Below are positions 33,895 through 42,527 of a stretch of DNA of 59,323 nucleotides, piece by piece. Made by a program: the position numbers and the translations under genes. The DNA comes from CAYICL01 sp964361885. GTDB lineage: Bacteria; Patescibacteriota; Microgenomatia; UBA1400; CG1-02-47-37. Under the pieces are notes generated by a model that saw only the letters and a program-made list of their open reading frames with translations, had not been told where the DNA came from and made no database searches. Location of the stretch: assembly GCA_964361885.1 (NCBI GenBank), contig CAYICL010000001.1, positions 1-59,323 of the forward strand. The letters run 5' to 3'. Numbering within the stretch: position 1 is the stretch's first letter; the number at the start of each line of letters is the position of its first letter.

Positions 33895-34479
33895 TTAGCT
33901 GACCATTTCTTCTTCATCACCCAAAAGCATGATCCGGCCGGCCATTAAGATACTTAATAAAAACGGGTCACGGCGGGCTTTTCTGAACTCAAATTCTTCA
34001 ATGGTCATGGGAGCATAGTTAATTTCTTTTTCTTGTTCAGCCTCGGCTTTTCTGATCAGCAAGTTTAGTTCCTTTAAATTAATGCTGCCGACCAATAACA
34101 GGTCGATGTCTTCTTCGGATTTTCTGGGCATCCGACGGGCATAACGGCCGGATAATAAAACAAACTTAAGATTGCCGAGTTTGTTTTTGTTCTTAATCAC
34201 TTCGGCGCCTAAACCAACGGTTTTAGCGGTTAAACTGATCAAATCCTGGTAAAAAGCGTAGGTTTTGTTGAAAAAATAATAGAGCCGGTTACCCCGGGCT
34301 TCTTTTTTAACCAAACCCCGGGTCTCCATCCGGCTTAATTCTCTTCTGACGGCGTTAATTTCCTCATCGGTGAGGCGGACCAATTGACGGACATAAAAAA
34401 TTTCCGAAGGCTGACTCAAAAAAACCTGAATTAACTTAACCCTAACTTTAGAGACAAACAGATCTTGCAAGCTGGCCAT
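33895..34479 (-). CDS. HTH domain fused to a degenerate nucleotidyltransferase
   Basis: 194 residues. N-terminal winged helix (SKVRVKLIQVFLSQPSEIFYVRQLVRLT to about 75) and a Pol-beta/MNT-like fold (about 95-190) with LSGRYARRMPRKSEEDIDLLLVG. The usual GSxxxG is replaced by SGRYARR, but the DxD pair (DIDLL) remains, so catalysis is doubtful. CPR genomes carry many such one-component regulators. Probably controls transcription of its own operon with the AbrB-like protein. Confidence 0.78.
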   Translation of the reverse strand: MASLQDLFVSKVRVKLIQVFLSQPSEIFYVRQLVRLTDEEINAVRRELSRMETRGLVKKEARGNRLYYFFNKTYAFYQDLISLTAKTVGLGAEVIKNKNKLGNLKFVLLSGRYARRMPRKSEEDIDLLLVGSINLKELNLLIRKAEAEQEKEINYAPMTIEEFEFRKARRDPFLLSILMAGRIMLLGDEEEMVS

Positions 34480-34519
34480 AGGCCTCCTTTAAGGCAGTTA
34501 AGGCAGTTAACTTAAATGT

Positions 34520-35716
34520 TTAGTAGGTTACCTTAGTGTTGACAGGCAAGACAGAAATCCAAATCCGGCCAGGGTTAAACTGGATCTCTTTCCCTTGACC
34601 GTCAGAGAAAATGGTGCGGGATAAACGCTTAGGCTTAGACCAAGTACCTTTAATGGCTTGACCATCTTTAAAGATTAAAGCCTGGCCTTTGCCGGTAGTG
34701 CCGTACAAGATATGGAGATTGCCGGGATAGCCGTCATTGGCCCGTTTTTCAACCGCAAACTGAATCACCAGGTTCTTAGCGGTTAACTGTTGATCAACGT
34801 TTAAGTCTTTATGGGGCTGACTGTTATTAAGGCGCTGATAAAGATTTTGATCTTTATTATACTGCCAGCTGACTGCATAGGCGGCATCTTCCCAGAAATT
34901 ATAGTTGATGCTGGCAGTGGTACCCCGATCGGCTAAACCGGCCTCGCCTTTGGCAAACTTCCAGGGAGTAAAACCTTTGGACCAGTCGACTTGATCCGGA
35001 TCGAGATTGGTATAACGGCGGTTGGCGCCGACAGCCCAGAGTTTTTGGGTGGTGGAATACATCGTATGCTCGGTGGCCACGGTCCGACCTAAGCGCTCGT
35101 AATCCCGCCAAAAAGTGGGATAACCAATGGAAAATTGATTCAAGTCATTAGCGGCCGACCAGCCATAATCAACAATTTGACCCAAAGCATTAGCCGGACC
35201 GGGGGTGTTGGCACCGCCAACATGGGTATATAAGGGGAAGTTGTATTCCGAAGCCCAATCCAAAAAGTAAGTCCGGGCGCTTCTGACCGGTCCAATAATC
35301 GATTCATAGGCGGCGGCCTGACAATAGAAAAGAGCCATTAAACGGGTAATACCGCCTTCGGCCACAGCTTCATAAATCAAATCGGAGTCGGACAAACCAG
35401 ATTGAGGCCGGGATTCTTCATGGTTTTCGATCATGACCGCCAAAGGCCGGTGTGACTCCCAGATAGTTTTTTCAATCTTGGTATATTTAGCCCCATTTAA
35501 AGGACAGCTTTCGGTTTGGGCGCCGGAGACATCAGTAACGGCTTTCCGGTTAAGGTTAGCTTTGGCGCCATCGCCTGATTGGCTTTCCGGTAAAGGCGAG
35601 GTGAAGATGGTGCCTTGACTGGAGTAAGTGAAGGCGGCATAAGACAAACCGGTGGAAATCAGATAGATACCTAAACTTAATAAAATGAGAAAAATGGTTT
35701 TCTTTTTATCCGTCAT
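34520..35716 (-). CDS. DUF3048 (YerB-like) secreted protein
   Basis: 398 residues with an N-terminal membrane anchor or signal segment (about 8-28). The DUF3048 pattern is clear: RPLAVMIENHEESRPQSGLS, DLIYEAVAEGGITRLMALF, IGPVRSARTYFLDWASEY, HVGG and a C-terminal part with GKGQALIFKDGQAIKGTW. YerB is an extracytoplasmic protein of unknown activity, common in Firmicutes and CPR. It is followed 18 nt downstream in the opposite orientation sense only by intergenic DNA; DUF4446 lies just upstream. Confidence 0.9.
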   Translation of the reverse strand: MTDKKKTIFLILLSLGIYLISTGLSYAAFTYSSQGTIFTSPLPESQSGDGAKANLNRKAVTDVSGAQTESCPLNGAKYTKIEKTIWESHRPLAVMIENHEESRPQSGLSDSDLIYEAVAEGGITRLMALFYCQAAAYESIIGPVRSARTYFLDWASEYNFPLYTHVGGANTPGPANALGQIVDYGWSAANDLNQFSIGYPTFWRDYERLGRTVATEHTMYSTTQKLWAVGANRRYTNLDPDQVDWSKGFTPWKFAKGEAGLADRGTTASINYNFWEDAAYAVSWQYNKDQNLYQRLNNSQPHKDLNVDQQLTAKNLVIQFAVEKRANDGYPGNLHILYGTTGKGQALIFKDGQAIKGTWSKPKRLSRTIFSDGQGKEIQFNPGRIWISVLPVNTKVTY

Positions 35717-35734
35717 ATAGATTTCCTTTATTTT

Positions 35735-36196
35735 TTATCTGGCATTTTTAATGGCTTTAAGTTCTTCCTGAGACAGTTCGTAGCCCTCAGGCTTGCCGTT
35801 GGTAATGGTTTTGGCGTAAAACCTGGTAGTATCACGCGAATGTAATGAGCTTAGCACAAAACCGGTGTCTTTTTCATCCAACAAGCTTAAACAAAAGCTT
35901 TGGTCGCCGCCGGTTTGAGGAAAGGGATTAAAACGGACGAAGCCGACTTTTTGAATAAAAGTTTTACTTTTAAGCTGCAGTTGATTTAAAGCCGAGGTTA
36001 AATCTTTAATTTGCTTTTGATTGCCATCTGTCCGGTTAAGAATGTCGGTTAAAACGGTTTTTAAATCTTTTTTGGTGATGTTTTTGGTCAGTTTACGATA
36101 ATGAATTATGGTTTGAACCAGCAAAACAGTCAGGGAGATTACCCAGATTAAAACAAACAATAAAAGCCCTTCAAGCAGTTGTAAATTGAGTACCAT
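35735..36196 (-). CDS. DUF4446 family membrane protein
   Basis: 153 residues from MVLNLQLLEGLLLFVLIW. One N-terminal transmembrane helix, a coiled-coil stretch (KDLKTVLTDILNRTDGNQKQIKDL), then VGFVRFNPFPQTGGDQSFCLSLLDEKDTGFVLSSLHSR, the DUF4446 signature. Function is unknown; the domain often lies near chromosome-maintenance genes in Firmicutes. It is 18 nt upstream of the DUF3048 gene on the same strand. Confidence 0.85.
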   Translation of the reverse strand: MVLNLQLLEGLLLFVLIWVISLTVLLVQTIIHYRKLTKNITKKDLKTVLTDILNRTDGNQKQIKDLTSALNQLQLKSKTFIQKVGFVRFNPFPQTGGDQSFCLSLLDEKDTGFVLSSLHSRDTTRFYAKTITNGKPEGYELSQEELKAIKNAR

Positions 36197-36228
36197 CTGT
36201 ATTCTGATTTTGAGGTATTTGAAGTAAT

Positions 36229-36256
36229 TTGTCAATCAAGGCTTTTGTAATATAAT
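36229..36256 (+). promoter_or_regulatory. Sigma-70 promoter, leaderless type
   Basis: TTGTCA (36229-36234), a 16-bp spacer and TATAAT (36251-36256); the ATG at 36264 follows after 7 nt. Confidence 0.6.
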
Positions 36257-36263
36257 AATCTAT

Positions 36264-36467
36264 ATGGCTAAAAAAAGAACCAGGCGGCAAAAAATAAAAG
36301 CCAAGCTAAAAAGACAGCAGCAACAGGTAGAATATAAGTTTTTTAGTCCAAAAATTGAAATTGAGCCGGGGGATAAAAAATTAATTATTAAAGATTTAAT
36401 CAAGACGGTGATAGTGGCTGGAGTGTTGGTGGTGTTACTGATTTTAGCTTATTGGAGATTTAGATAA
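36264..36467 (+). CDS. Small basic tail-anchored membrane protein, 67 aa
   Basis: A strongly basic N-terminus (MAKKRTRRQKIKAKLKRQQQ) suited to RNA or lipid contact, then EIEPGDKKLIIKDLIKT and a single C-terminal helix (about 48-65). A strong leaderless promoter supports it as a real gene. It overlaps the rdgB 3' end by 24 bp. Function unknown. Confidence 0.65.
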   Translation: MAKKRTRRQKIKAKLKRQQQQVEYKFFSPKIEIEPGDKKLIIKDLIKTVIVAGVLVVLLILAYWRFR

Positions 36468-37049
36468 AAAGGTTTTAAGTTTTAATAAAGCTTTGAAGCG
36501 GTGGCTAAGTTGATTTTTTTGACTTTGAGCTAACTGACCCAAAGTTAAATTCATGTGGTTTGGAATAAAGATCGGGTCATAACCAAAACCGCGGCTGCCT
36601 TGAATGGCAGGGGCAATCCGACCTTTAATAATACCTGCAAAAGTGTGGAGAGAATCGGTTTGAGGCTGATACAGGGCCAGACAGCAAACAAATTTGGCTC
36701 CCTTTTCAGAGTCAGGCAAAGATTTGAGTCGGTTAAGAATTTTTCTCATGGCTAAGTTAAAGTTGTCAGCGGCAAAACGAGCCGAATTAAGGCCCGGCCG
36801 GCCATGAAGGCAGTCAATGCATAAACCCGAGTCGTCAGCCAAAGTCAAAAGACCGGTTTGGTTACCGTAACCGACGGCCTTAAGGATAGCGTTGGCTTTA
36901 AAGGTATGACCGGTTTCAACAACGGTAAAATTCTTAGGGATACTTTTGATTTGATTTAAACCCAGAATTTGATAACCGGAAAGATTGAGAATTTGTTTAA
37001 CTTCTTTAAGTTTATCGGGATTTCCGGTAGCCACCAATAATATTTTCAT
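36444..37049 (-). CDS. rdgB: RdgB/HAM1 non-canonical purine NTP pyrophosphatase
   Basis: Hydrolyses dITP and XTP to monophosphates. 201 residues with LLVATGNPDKLKEVKQIL, LADDSGLCIDCLHGRPGLNSARFA and GSRGFGYDPIFIP, all hallmark motifs including the substrate-binding SxGFGYDP. It lies 3 nt downstream of the membrane protein at 37053 and probably in an operon with it and the bactofilin-like gene. Confidence 0.93.
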   Translation of the reverse strand: MKILLVATGNPDKLKEVKQILNLSGYQILGLNQIKSIPKNFTVVETGHTFKANAILKAVGYGNQTGLLTLADDSGLCIDCLHGRPGLNSARFAADNFNLAMRKILNRLKSLPDSEKGAKFVCCLALYQPQTDSLHTFAGIIKGRIAPAIQGSRGFGYDPIFIPNHMNLTLGQLAQSQKNQLSHRFKALLKLKTFLSKSPIS

Positions 37050-37052
37050 GCC

Positions 37053-37796
37053 TTACTTTAAATAATTAAAGAATTCCGGGAAAGAATGAAAAGTCAGTCC
37101 CCAAAAGATAAAGCTAAGACTGGCGAAAAGATAAACAATGGCATAAGACAGACCATAGGGATAATGTTTTAAATTAAGCCGGTATTTGACGGTTAAGTAA
37201 AAAAACAAGCATAAATATAAAATCATGGCCGGAAAACTGGTTTGTAAAGACAGCCGGCCTTCGGTCAGATTAAGACCAAACATAATACCTGCCAATAAAC
37301 CAAAGCCGATAATAATGATTAGCTCCAGCTTGGTCAAGCCGGATTGGGAAGGCCGTTCGATTTCCAATAATAAGCCAATCACGGAAACAATAATGATTGG
37401 AATATAGAGAAAAATATGGCTGATAGTTTCATCCAAAAAGTCGGCCCAATGATAAAAATCAAGTTGATATAAAGGTAAAATCAGTTTAACCGAGTCAAAA
37501 AGAAGATGCAGAATAACGGCTAACCACCATAAACCCAAGAGAAAGAATAAACCAAATTTTAATTGCGAACCTTGAATAATAGACGGACCGGTTGGTTGAT
37601 TAAGACGGAGAAGGTTAAAGAGGCAGTAAGTTAACACCAGACTAATGAGTAAAAAAAAGCTGTCTTTGATAATATTCCCCCAATAGACGGATTGCCAAAC
37701 CGACAGATGAAGGGAAGAAACAGTGATTAGGCGGAAAATAAAATAAAGGCAAAAAAAGACAAAGATCAAGAGCTGAAACTTAACAATTTTATTCAT
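37053..37796 (-). CDS. Polytopic membrane protein, unknown
   Basis: 247 residues with about seven or eight hydrophobic helices. The central loop FDSVKLILPLYQLDFYHWADFLDE and Tyr/Pro-rich C-terminus (HYPYGLSYAIVYLFASLSFIF) are the only distinctive parts. No family was recognised. It overlaps the upstream bactofilin-like gene by 8 bp, so the two are translationally coupled and may act together. Confidence 0.65.
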   Translation of the reverse strand: MNKIVKFQLLIFVFFCLYFIFRLITVSSLHLSVWQSVYWGNIIKDSFFLLISLVLTYCLFNLLRLNQPTGPSIIQGSQLKFGLFFLLGLWWLAVILHLLFDSVKLILPLYQLDFYHWADFLDETISHIFLYIPIIIVSVIGLLLEIERPSQSGLTKLELIIIIGFGLLAGIMFGLNLTEGRLSLQTSFPAMILYLCLFFYLTVKYRLNLKHYPYGLSYAIVYLFASLSFIFWGLTFHSFPEFFNYLK

Positions 37797-38910
37797 GGCG
37801 TCTTTTCAAGCCAAGGATTAAAGTTTTAGTTTGCAGGGTCAAGGTGCCTAAACCTAAAAGGATGAAAATAAAGTAGGCCAACCAGCCGATAACAGGAATC
37901 AGTTTTAAGAGGGTGATAATAACCAAACCTAAAGCAAAGCTAAGATACGGCTTTTTAAAGGCAGCGTCGTTTAAAAGCCGGCTGCCAAGAATTAAACTGA
38001 CCAATAAATGGGCGGCGAACAAAGAAAAACCATAAATCATAAAAGTAACAATCCCTAAAGGAATGCCGATGAGAGAAATAATGAATAATATGGCTAAAAC
38101 CGGAATTAAAGTCAGGCTTAAAAAGCCCCAACCAATGGCGTCACCGGGCTGTTTTAAGCATAGATTGACCAGTGGTTTAATCGGTTTGGATAAAAGACCA
38201 ATCAGCAGCCAACCGATTAATATTTCGATAACCAGCTGAGTGATTTTTTCAATAATAAACAGGGCGGTGATTTTTTTCACTAGAGGCAAATAATAATGAG
38301 GGGCAAGCGGTTTAGGCTGCTGACTAATCCTGCCTAAGATTTGAGCTTTCTGGTTGATAGCCGGCGGTTGACCATAGGTTAAATCAAGATTAGCGTTAAT
38401 AATGGTGTCCGGGTAGATATCAATTGAGCCGGCTTTGATAGACACATCATCATCAGCTTGGCCGTTAAAGCGGACCCGGCCGGCGGTAAGCCAAACTTTA
38501 TCCCCGATTTGACCGTTAAACACAATCATGCCACCGGCCGCCAGCAAGCTGTTGGCGATGGTTGAATCCGGATTAATTTCCAGCTGGCCGGCGAGTAAAC
38601 TGGCATCGTCGCCAACCTGAGCTTGAAGATCAAGTTGGCCGGCAATGACTCTTAAATCGTCGCGGATTTTACCTTTAATGTCGGCTTGGCCGGCAATGAC
38701 AATTAAATCACCGTTGACGGTGGCATCGACAATCACTTCGCCACCAAAAAGAAAGACATCACCATCAACCTGGCCTTTAAGATAAACCGTCTGACCAAAC
38801 TTAACTAAGGGGCCGGGGACAATCTCATCAGCTTGAGTTTGCGCTTTAAAACCAACCAGAAAAAAGGCAGATAAGGTCAGTAAAGTTAAGGTTAAGAGTT
38901 TTTTAATCAT
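37789..38910 (-). CDS. Bactofilin-like beta-helix membrane protein
   Basis: 373 residues: signal peptide (1-27), then repeated short units (GQVDGDVFLFGGEVIVDATVNGDLIVIAGQ and following) whose G-x-[IV] spacing forms a right-handed beta-helix like bactofilins (polymer-forming DUF583). The C-terminal half has about four transmembrane helices (215-370) ending in a basic tail. The helix is predicted outside the cell, unlike cytosolic bactofilins. A role in the cell surface is inferred. Confidence 0.75.
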   Translation of the reverse strand: MIKKLLTLTLLTLSAFFLVGFKAQTQADEIVPGPLVKFGQTVYLKGQVDGDVFLFGGEVIVDATVNGDLIVIAGQADIKGKIRDDLRVIAGQLDLQAQVGDDASLLAGQLEINPDSTIANSLLAAGGMIVFNGQIGDKVWLTAGRVRFNGQADDDVSIKAGSIDIYPDTIINANLDLTYGQPPAINQKAQILGRISQQPKPLAPHYYLPLVKKITALFIIEKITQLVIEILIGWLLIGLLSKPIKPLVNLCLKQPGDAIGWGFLSLTLIPVLAILFIISLIGIPLGIVTFMIYGFSLFAAHLLVSLILGSRLLNDAAFKKPYLSFALGLVIITLLKLIPVIGWLAYFIFILLGLGTLTLQTKTLILGLKRRHE

Positions 38911-38951
38911 TATCTAAATTAACATAAGTTTTATTAACTGACAATATTGGA

Positions 38952-38957
38952 TATAAT
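38952..38957 (+). promoter_or_regulatory. -10 box (TATAAT), leaderless type
   Basis: TATAAT ends 6 nt before the ATG at 38964; the -35 region is weak. No ribosome site is present. Confidence 0.45.
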
Positions 38958-38963
38958 ATAATT

Positions 38964-39566
38964 ATGAACGATGAATATGAAGTGGGTCAGAATCCGGCTC
39001 AGCCATGGAAACTGGTGGCCGGAATTAAAATTCTGGTTTTGGTTTTAGTCATAGGCGTGGCAGGAGGGCTATTTATCTGGCAAAGAAAAACCGCCCAAAT
39101 TAACACGGCCCAATCTACGGCCGGTTTTACCAATTTAATCAACCTGGCAGCCAATGACACGATTTTGACTATCCCTTATCAGCAAACTTTATACAAGCAC
39201 TTCGGCAATGCCATTAATCCACAGATCAAAATACCGGTTAAAACAATTAACGGATTTAAGGAAATGGAGTTTTTGATAGACAGCGGAGCAGTGGTGTCAG
39301 CTTTGCCCCAATCTTTGGCCGACGAGTTAGGGGCGGATTTGACGCAACTACCCAGAATCACAATCGAAGGTTTTGCCGGACAAAAGACTTTTGCCTACCG
39401 GGGGGATTTTGTAATTAAAATCGGCAAGGAAGAAGTAGCGATTCCGGTGGTGTTTTCGGAAAATCCCGATGCCAGTAAGATTTTAGGCAGAATCGGATTT
39501 TTTGATGATTTTAATATTGTCTTTAATGCCAAGACTAAATCGATTACAATTAGTAAAAAGGGCTAA
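38964..39566 (+). CDS. Membrane-anchored retropepsin-like aspartic protease
   Basis: 200 residues with a transmembrane helix (about 21-41) and a single-lobe clan AA protease domain: MEFLIDSGAVVSALP carries the D-S/T-G-A catalytic motif, and ILGRIGFFDDFNIVFNAKT is the matching C-terminal hydrophobic-hydrophobic-G flap partner. Such domains act as homodimers. The substrate is unknown. It is followed 5 nt downstream by an IPT/TIG protein. Confidence 0.78.
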   Translation: MNDEYEVGQNPAQPWKLVAGIKILVLVLVIGVAGGLFIWQRKTAQINTAQSTAGFTNLINLAANDTILTIPYQQTLYKHFGNAINPQIKIPVKTINGFKEMEFLIDSGAVVSALPQSLADELGADLTQLPRITIEGFAGQKTFAYRGDFVIKIGKEEVAIPVVFSENPDASKILGRIGFFDDFNIVFNAKTKSITISKKG

Positions 39567-39571
39567 AGTAT

Positions 39572-40405
39572 ATGAGTAAAAGGTTAATGCAGTGGTTTTA
39601 CAAATTTTCCTGGAAAAAAATCGCGGGGATCAGCCTGTTTATCCTGACCTTAGCGATCCTGCCGATGGCCAGAGAGGCAGTGCTTAACCCAACCAGGACC
39701 AGATCGGAAGCGTCTTTAATTCACCCGACACCGCAGCCAATCACCCAAGAGTTTGAAACTCCCAAAGGTCTGCCGAAAATTTTTCTGGTGGATCATTTTT
39801 TCGGTAAAGTCGGAGATGCTGTTTTAATCCATGGAGAAAACTTAGGCGGTTTGCATCAGAACAGTTCAGTCAGCCTGGCCGGAAAAAAGATTGAGGTGAA
39901 TGATTTGGTCAGCTGGACCGGAAGCTATATTGAGTTTAAAGTCCCCCAGGGAGCCAATTCAGGCCAAATGGAAATTAATATTCTAGGCAACAAAACTACC
40001 TGGCCGGGCATGTTTTTTGTGACTGACGAAAACACGCAAACAGAATTGCGCTTGGAAAAAATAACCGTCAACGAGGCAAAATTAACAGCCAGGTATTTAC
40101 AAAACGGCCAAGAATTGCTGCTTTGGTTACTGGTGATAGGCGGAGAAGATAAATTAACCATAGCGCCCGAAAAAGGAGTCGGCTTAACAGAACAGAGAAA
40201 TTTTAAGTACCCGATCGGCCAGATTTATGAAGTTAAGCTGAAGCTGGATGGGAATATCCGGACTTTATCCAATCAAGAACTAACAGGGCTGTTAACCGTA
40301 GCCAAAACCGGTGAGTTTTTGGTCGGGATTGCCAGAGGCGAGTTAAGCACCGCGCGAGCCACCTTAATTCCGTTGCAGCTGCACCCCTTGTACGTGAGCT
40401 TTTAA
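39572..40405 (+). CDS. Membrane-anchored IPT/TIG-domain protein
   Basis: 277 residues: basic N-terminus and one transmembrane helix (about 16-32), then an immunoglobulin-like IPT/TIG domain (about 65-150: KIFLVDHFFGKVGDAVLIHGENLGG, VSLAGKKIEV, ANSGQMEINILG). The C-terminal part (150-277) is beta-rich and unrecognised. An extracytoplasmic binding or structural role is inferred. It probably shares an mRNA with the protease, and overlaps the uppP stop by 4 bp. Confidence 0.72.
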   Translation: MSKRLMQWFYKFSWKKIAGISLFILTLAILPMAREAVLNPTRTRSEASLIHPTPQPITQEFETPKGLPKIFLVDHFFGKVGDAVLIHGENLGGLHQNSSVSLAGKKIEVNDLVSWTGSYIEFKVPQGANSGQMEINILGNKTTWPGMFFVTDENTQTELRLEKITVNEAKLTARYLQNGQELLLWLLVIGGEDKLTIAPEKGVGLTEQRNFKYPIGQIYEVKLKLDGNIRTLSNQELTGLLTVAKTGEFLVGIARGELSTARATLIPLQLHPLYVSF

Positions 40406-41148
40406 CGGGCAGCAAATAAAAGTATCAGGCCAAGAACCAGACAGTAATAGGCAAAGAAAGAAAATCTACCTTGGGAGACGAATTTTTTAAGAAGTTTTAA
40501 GGAAATCAGACCGGAAACAAAGGCGGTAATAGAACCTAACAATAAGGGTAAACCGAGTTGGGCTTGGAAAAAGCTTAAGTCTTTTAATTGTAATAAAACC
40601 GCACCAAAGACAGCCGGCAAACTCAGCAAAAAGGAAAAGTTAAAGACCAGCTGGGGTTTTAATTTAGCCAGGATACCGGCACTAATGGTGCTGCCGGAAC
40701 GGGAGATGCCGGGAATAATGGCCAAAGCTTGAAACAAACCGATAACCAAACTGTTTTTAACAGACAAGGCGGTGGATTGAGCGCGGGAAAAAAAATATTG
40801 AGCGGAAAAGAGGATCAAGCTGTTAATCAATAAGGCAAAAGCAACTAGGGTCAGTGAGGAAAAGATGGTTTCAATCGATGAATTTAAGATTAAACCGACG
40901 ATAGCGGCAGGCAGACTGGCCAGTAAGATAAAGCCAATGGTTTTAAGGTTCAGTTGCAACAGTTGAGACCAAAGCACCACAATCACAGCCAAGGCTGTGG
41001 CCAGATGAAGAAGAATATCAAATAAGACCGGCGGAGAGGTGAACCCAATAAAGTGCTGGGCAATAACCAAATGACCGGAACTGGATACGGGTAAAAACTC
41101 GGTTAGACCCTGCAACAGGCCTAGAAAAATAGCGGCAAAAACAGTCAT
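40402..41148 (-). CDS. uppP: Undecaprenyl-diphosphatase UppP/BacA
   Basis: Recycles the lipid carrier of peptidoglycan by removing a phosphate; overproduction gives bacitracin resistance. 248 residues, about eight helices, with LGLLQGLTEFLPVSSSGHLVI (E-rich motif 1) and IPGISRSGSTISAG (motif 2 with the catalytic Ser/Arg). It lies 2 nt downstream of the mechanosensitive-channel-like gene. Confidence 0.95.
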   Translation of the reverse strand: MTVFAAIFLGLLQGLTEFLPVSSSGHLVIAQHFIGFTSPPVLFDILLHLATALAVIVVLWSQLLQLNLKTIGFILLASLPAAIVGLILNSSIETIFSSLTLVAFALLINSLILFSAQYFFSRAQSTALSVKNSLVIGLFQALAIIPGISRSGSTISAGILAKLKPQLVFNFSFLLSLPAVFGAVLLQLKDLSFFQAQLGLPLLLGSITAFVSGLISLKLLKKFVSQGRFSFFAYYCLVLGLILLFAAR

Positions 41149-41150
41149 GG

Positions 41151-41867
41151 CTATTTAGTCTTTTTCTTGGACTGAGTATACCAGTCGATCAGCATTTTGG
41201 ACACTAAGTCTTTGGCGCCTAAACCAATGGCTAACCCAACGCCTAAACTCAAAGTAGCCACCACACCGATAATTAAGGTGTTAATTAAAGACTGGGCAAT
41301 ACCCAATTCGTTAACAGCGGCCAAAGCGGCGACGATAACGACTAAGTAGCTGGCAATCTTGCTTAAAAGCCGGCTGGTTTTGGGATCAACTTGATTAACG
41401 GCGCCTTTAATAAGACTTTCGACTAAACCTGCCAGCAAGACACCAATGGTTAAAATCAAGACTGCGGAAACAATACTGGGAATGTAACCCAAAATGCTGT
41501 TTAAGACTGCCGAGACGGTGGTTAAACCTAAAATATTAACTGCGGCAATAAAGAAAACCACCACGATCAGCCATTTGACAATTTCTCCTAAAAAGACTTC
41601 GGCTTTAACCCGGATATCGGCCCGGTCTAAATACGGCTCTAAGCCGCTTTTTCTTAAAAGGTGATCCAGCTTAAGGGCGCTCAAGATTTTAACGATTAAG
41701 ACTTTAGCCCATTTGGCCAGTATCAGACCAAAAAGAAAAATGATAATGGCACCTAAAAGGCTGGGAATAAAACCAAAAAATCTGGTTAAGATATTGGAGC
41801 CGGCAACAAGAACGGCTTCCTGCCAACTGGAAACAGCTGTGGAAGAATACGGCATAAATTTGTTCAC
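41151..41867 (-). CDS. Conserved TM-helix (mechanosensitive channel-like) protein
   Basis: 238 residues with four or five membrane helices. It repeats the pattern ILGYIPSIVSAVLILTIGVLLAGLVESLIKGAV, the PF05552 conserved TM helix, and ends with GLGAKDLVSKMLIDWY, related to small-conductance channels. It probably has a role in osmotic release. Immediately upstream of the start (41877-41894) is a repeated palindrome. Operonic with uppP. Confidence 0.8.
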   Translation of the reverse strand: MNKFMPYSSTAVSSWQEAVLVAGSNILTRFFGFIPSLLGAIIIFLFGLILAKWAKVLIVKILSALKLDHLLRKSGLEPYLDRADIRVKAEVFLGEIVKWLIVVVFFIAAVNILGLTTVSAVLNSILGYIPSIVSAVLILTIGVLLAGLVESLIKGAVNQVDPKTSRLLSKIASYLVVIVAALAAVNELGIAQSLINTLIIGVVATLSLGVGLAIGLGAKDLVSKMLIDWYTQSKKKTK

Positions 41868-41876
41868 CGCCTTTCA

Positions 41877-41894
41877 ATCCGCCGGTTGGCGGAT
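41877..41894. repeat. Palindrome TCCGCCGGTTGGCGGA
   Basis: Perfect inverted repeat (arms TCCGCC/GGCGGA around GGTT, extended by A/T). Its reverse complement recurs at 55309-55324, so it is a small dispersed repeat. Confidence 0.7.
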
Positions 41895-41945
41895 ACACTA
41901 TTTAGTTTAATTATGTAAACAGATCATCAAGTTGTCAAGGTAAGA

Positions 41946-41951
41946 TATAAT
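41946..41951 (+). promoter_or_regulatory. -10 box of rnpB (TATAAT)
   Basis: A perfect TATAAT 7 nt before the first base of RNase P RNA. Confidence 0.55.
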
Positions 41952-41957
41952 AATAGA

Positions 41958-42296
41958 GCTAGGAAGTGTGGTGACGCCCCGATCCGACTTTGTCGTGATC
42001 GTGGGAGGAAAGTCCAGACTGCTGGAAGCAGGGTGCTTGGCGCAAGCCAGGGGTCTGATAGGCATCGCTATCAGATACAGTGAAGCCACAGAGACGATTA
42101 ATCCGGCATTCGCCGGACGAGTGTGAAACGGCTCCGGTGCGGTCACTGGAGACTAGGGTAATTCTCCCCGCAGCAACTTCCGACTGGGTCGCTATCAGGA
42201 CGCTTCCCCGAGACCCGAGGTTTGAAGGCATAGATAGATGTCACCTTCATCCCGCATCCGCGGGGCAAGACAGAATCTGGCTTACAGCTTCCTAGC
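41958..42296 (+). ncRNA. rnpB: RNase P RNA
   Basis: Catalytic RNA that trims tRNA 5' leaders. The P1 stem pairs GCTAGGAAG with CTTCCTAGC. The conserved GAGGAAAGTCC (P4 5' strand), a GGGTAATTC region with the GGTAA that pairs with tRNA CCA, and the universal ACAGAA...GGCTTACAG (P4 3' side) are all present. A T6 tract follows and would end transcription. Length about 339 nt, bacterial A-type layout. Confidence 0.95.
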
Positions 42297-42455
42297 GTTT
42301 TTTCTTCCTGCCAAGAAAATTTCAAGCTAATATCAATAGATGTTTCCTACTGTTTCACTTTTTTTAAGCCTGTTCGCCTTTGAAGGAGCAAGGAAAATGA
42401 CTTGTAAAACCAAAAGTTCTAATAACTATAAAACAGTGGGGTAATTTGAAGTTTA

Positions 42456-42527
42456 TTCGAATCTAAAAAAGTTCCGTATTATCAATCAGATTCGAAATTC
42501 TGTCCAGCAGTGCTCCGCCTGCTGGAC
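42456..42527. repeat. Two hairpins in a gene-free stretch
   Basis: The stretch 42297-42542 holds no convincing gene. TTCGAATCT (42456-42464) and AGATTCGAA (42488-42496) form a 9-bp inverted repeat, followed by GTCCAGCAG / CTGCTGGAC (42502-42527), a perfect 9-bp stem with an 8-nt loop. They may be relics of small mobile palindromes or the terminator of the gene at 42543. Confidence 0.5.

Noticed and set aside
36264..36467. SecE-like call for the 67-aa tail-anchored protein
   Set aside because: One C-terminal helix and a basic N-terminus are superficially similar, but the SecE core motif is not visible.
41932..41951. TTGTCA at 41932 as the -35 of rnpB
   Set aside because: It is only 8 bp from the TATAAT, too close for a sigma-70 promoter.
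41907..42325. Several ORFs on both strands around 42.0-42.3 kb
   Set aside because: They overlap the RNase P RNA, whose conserved core and P1 stem explain the sequence.
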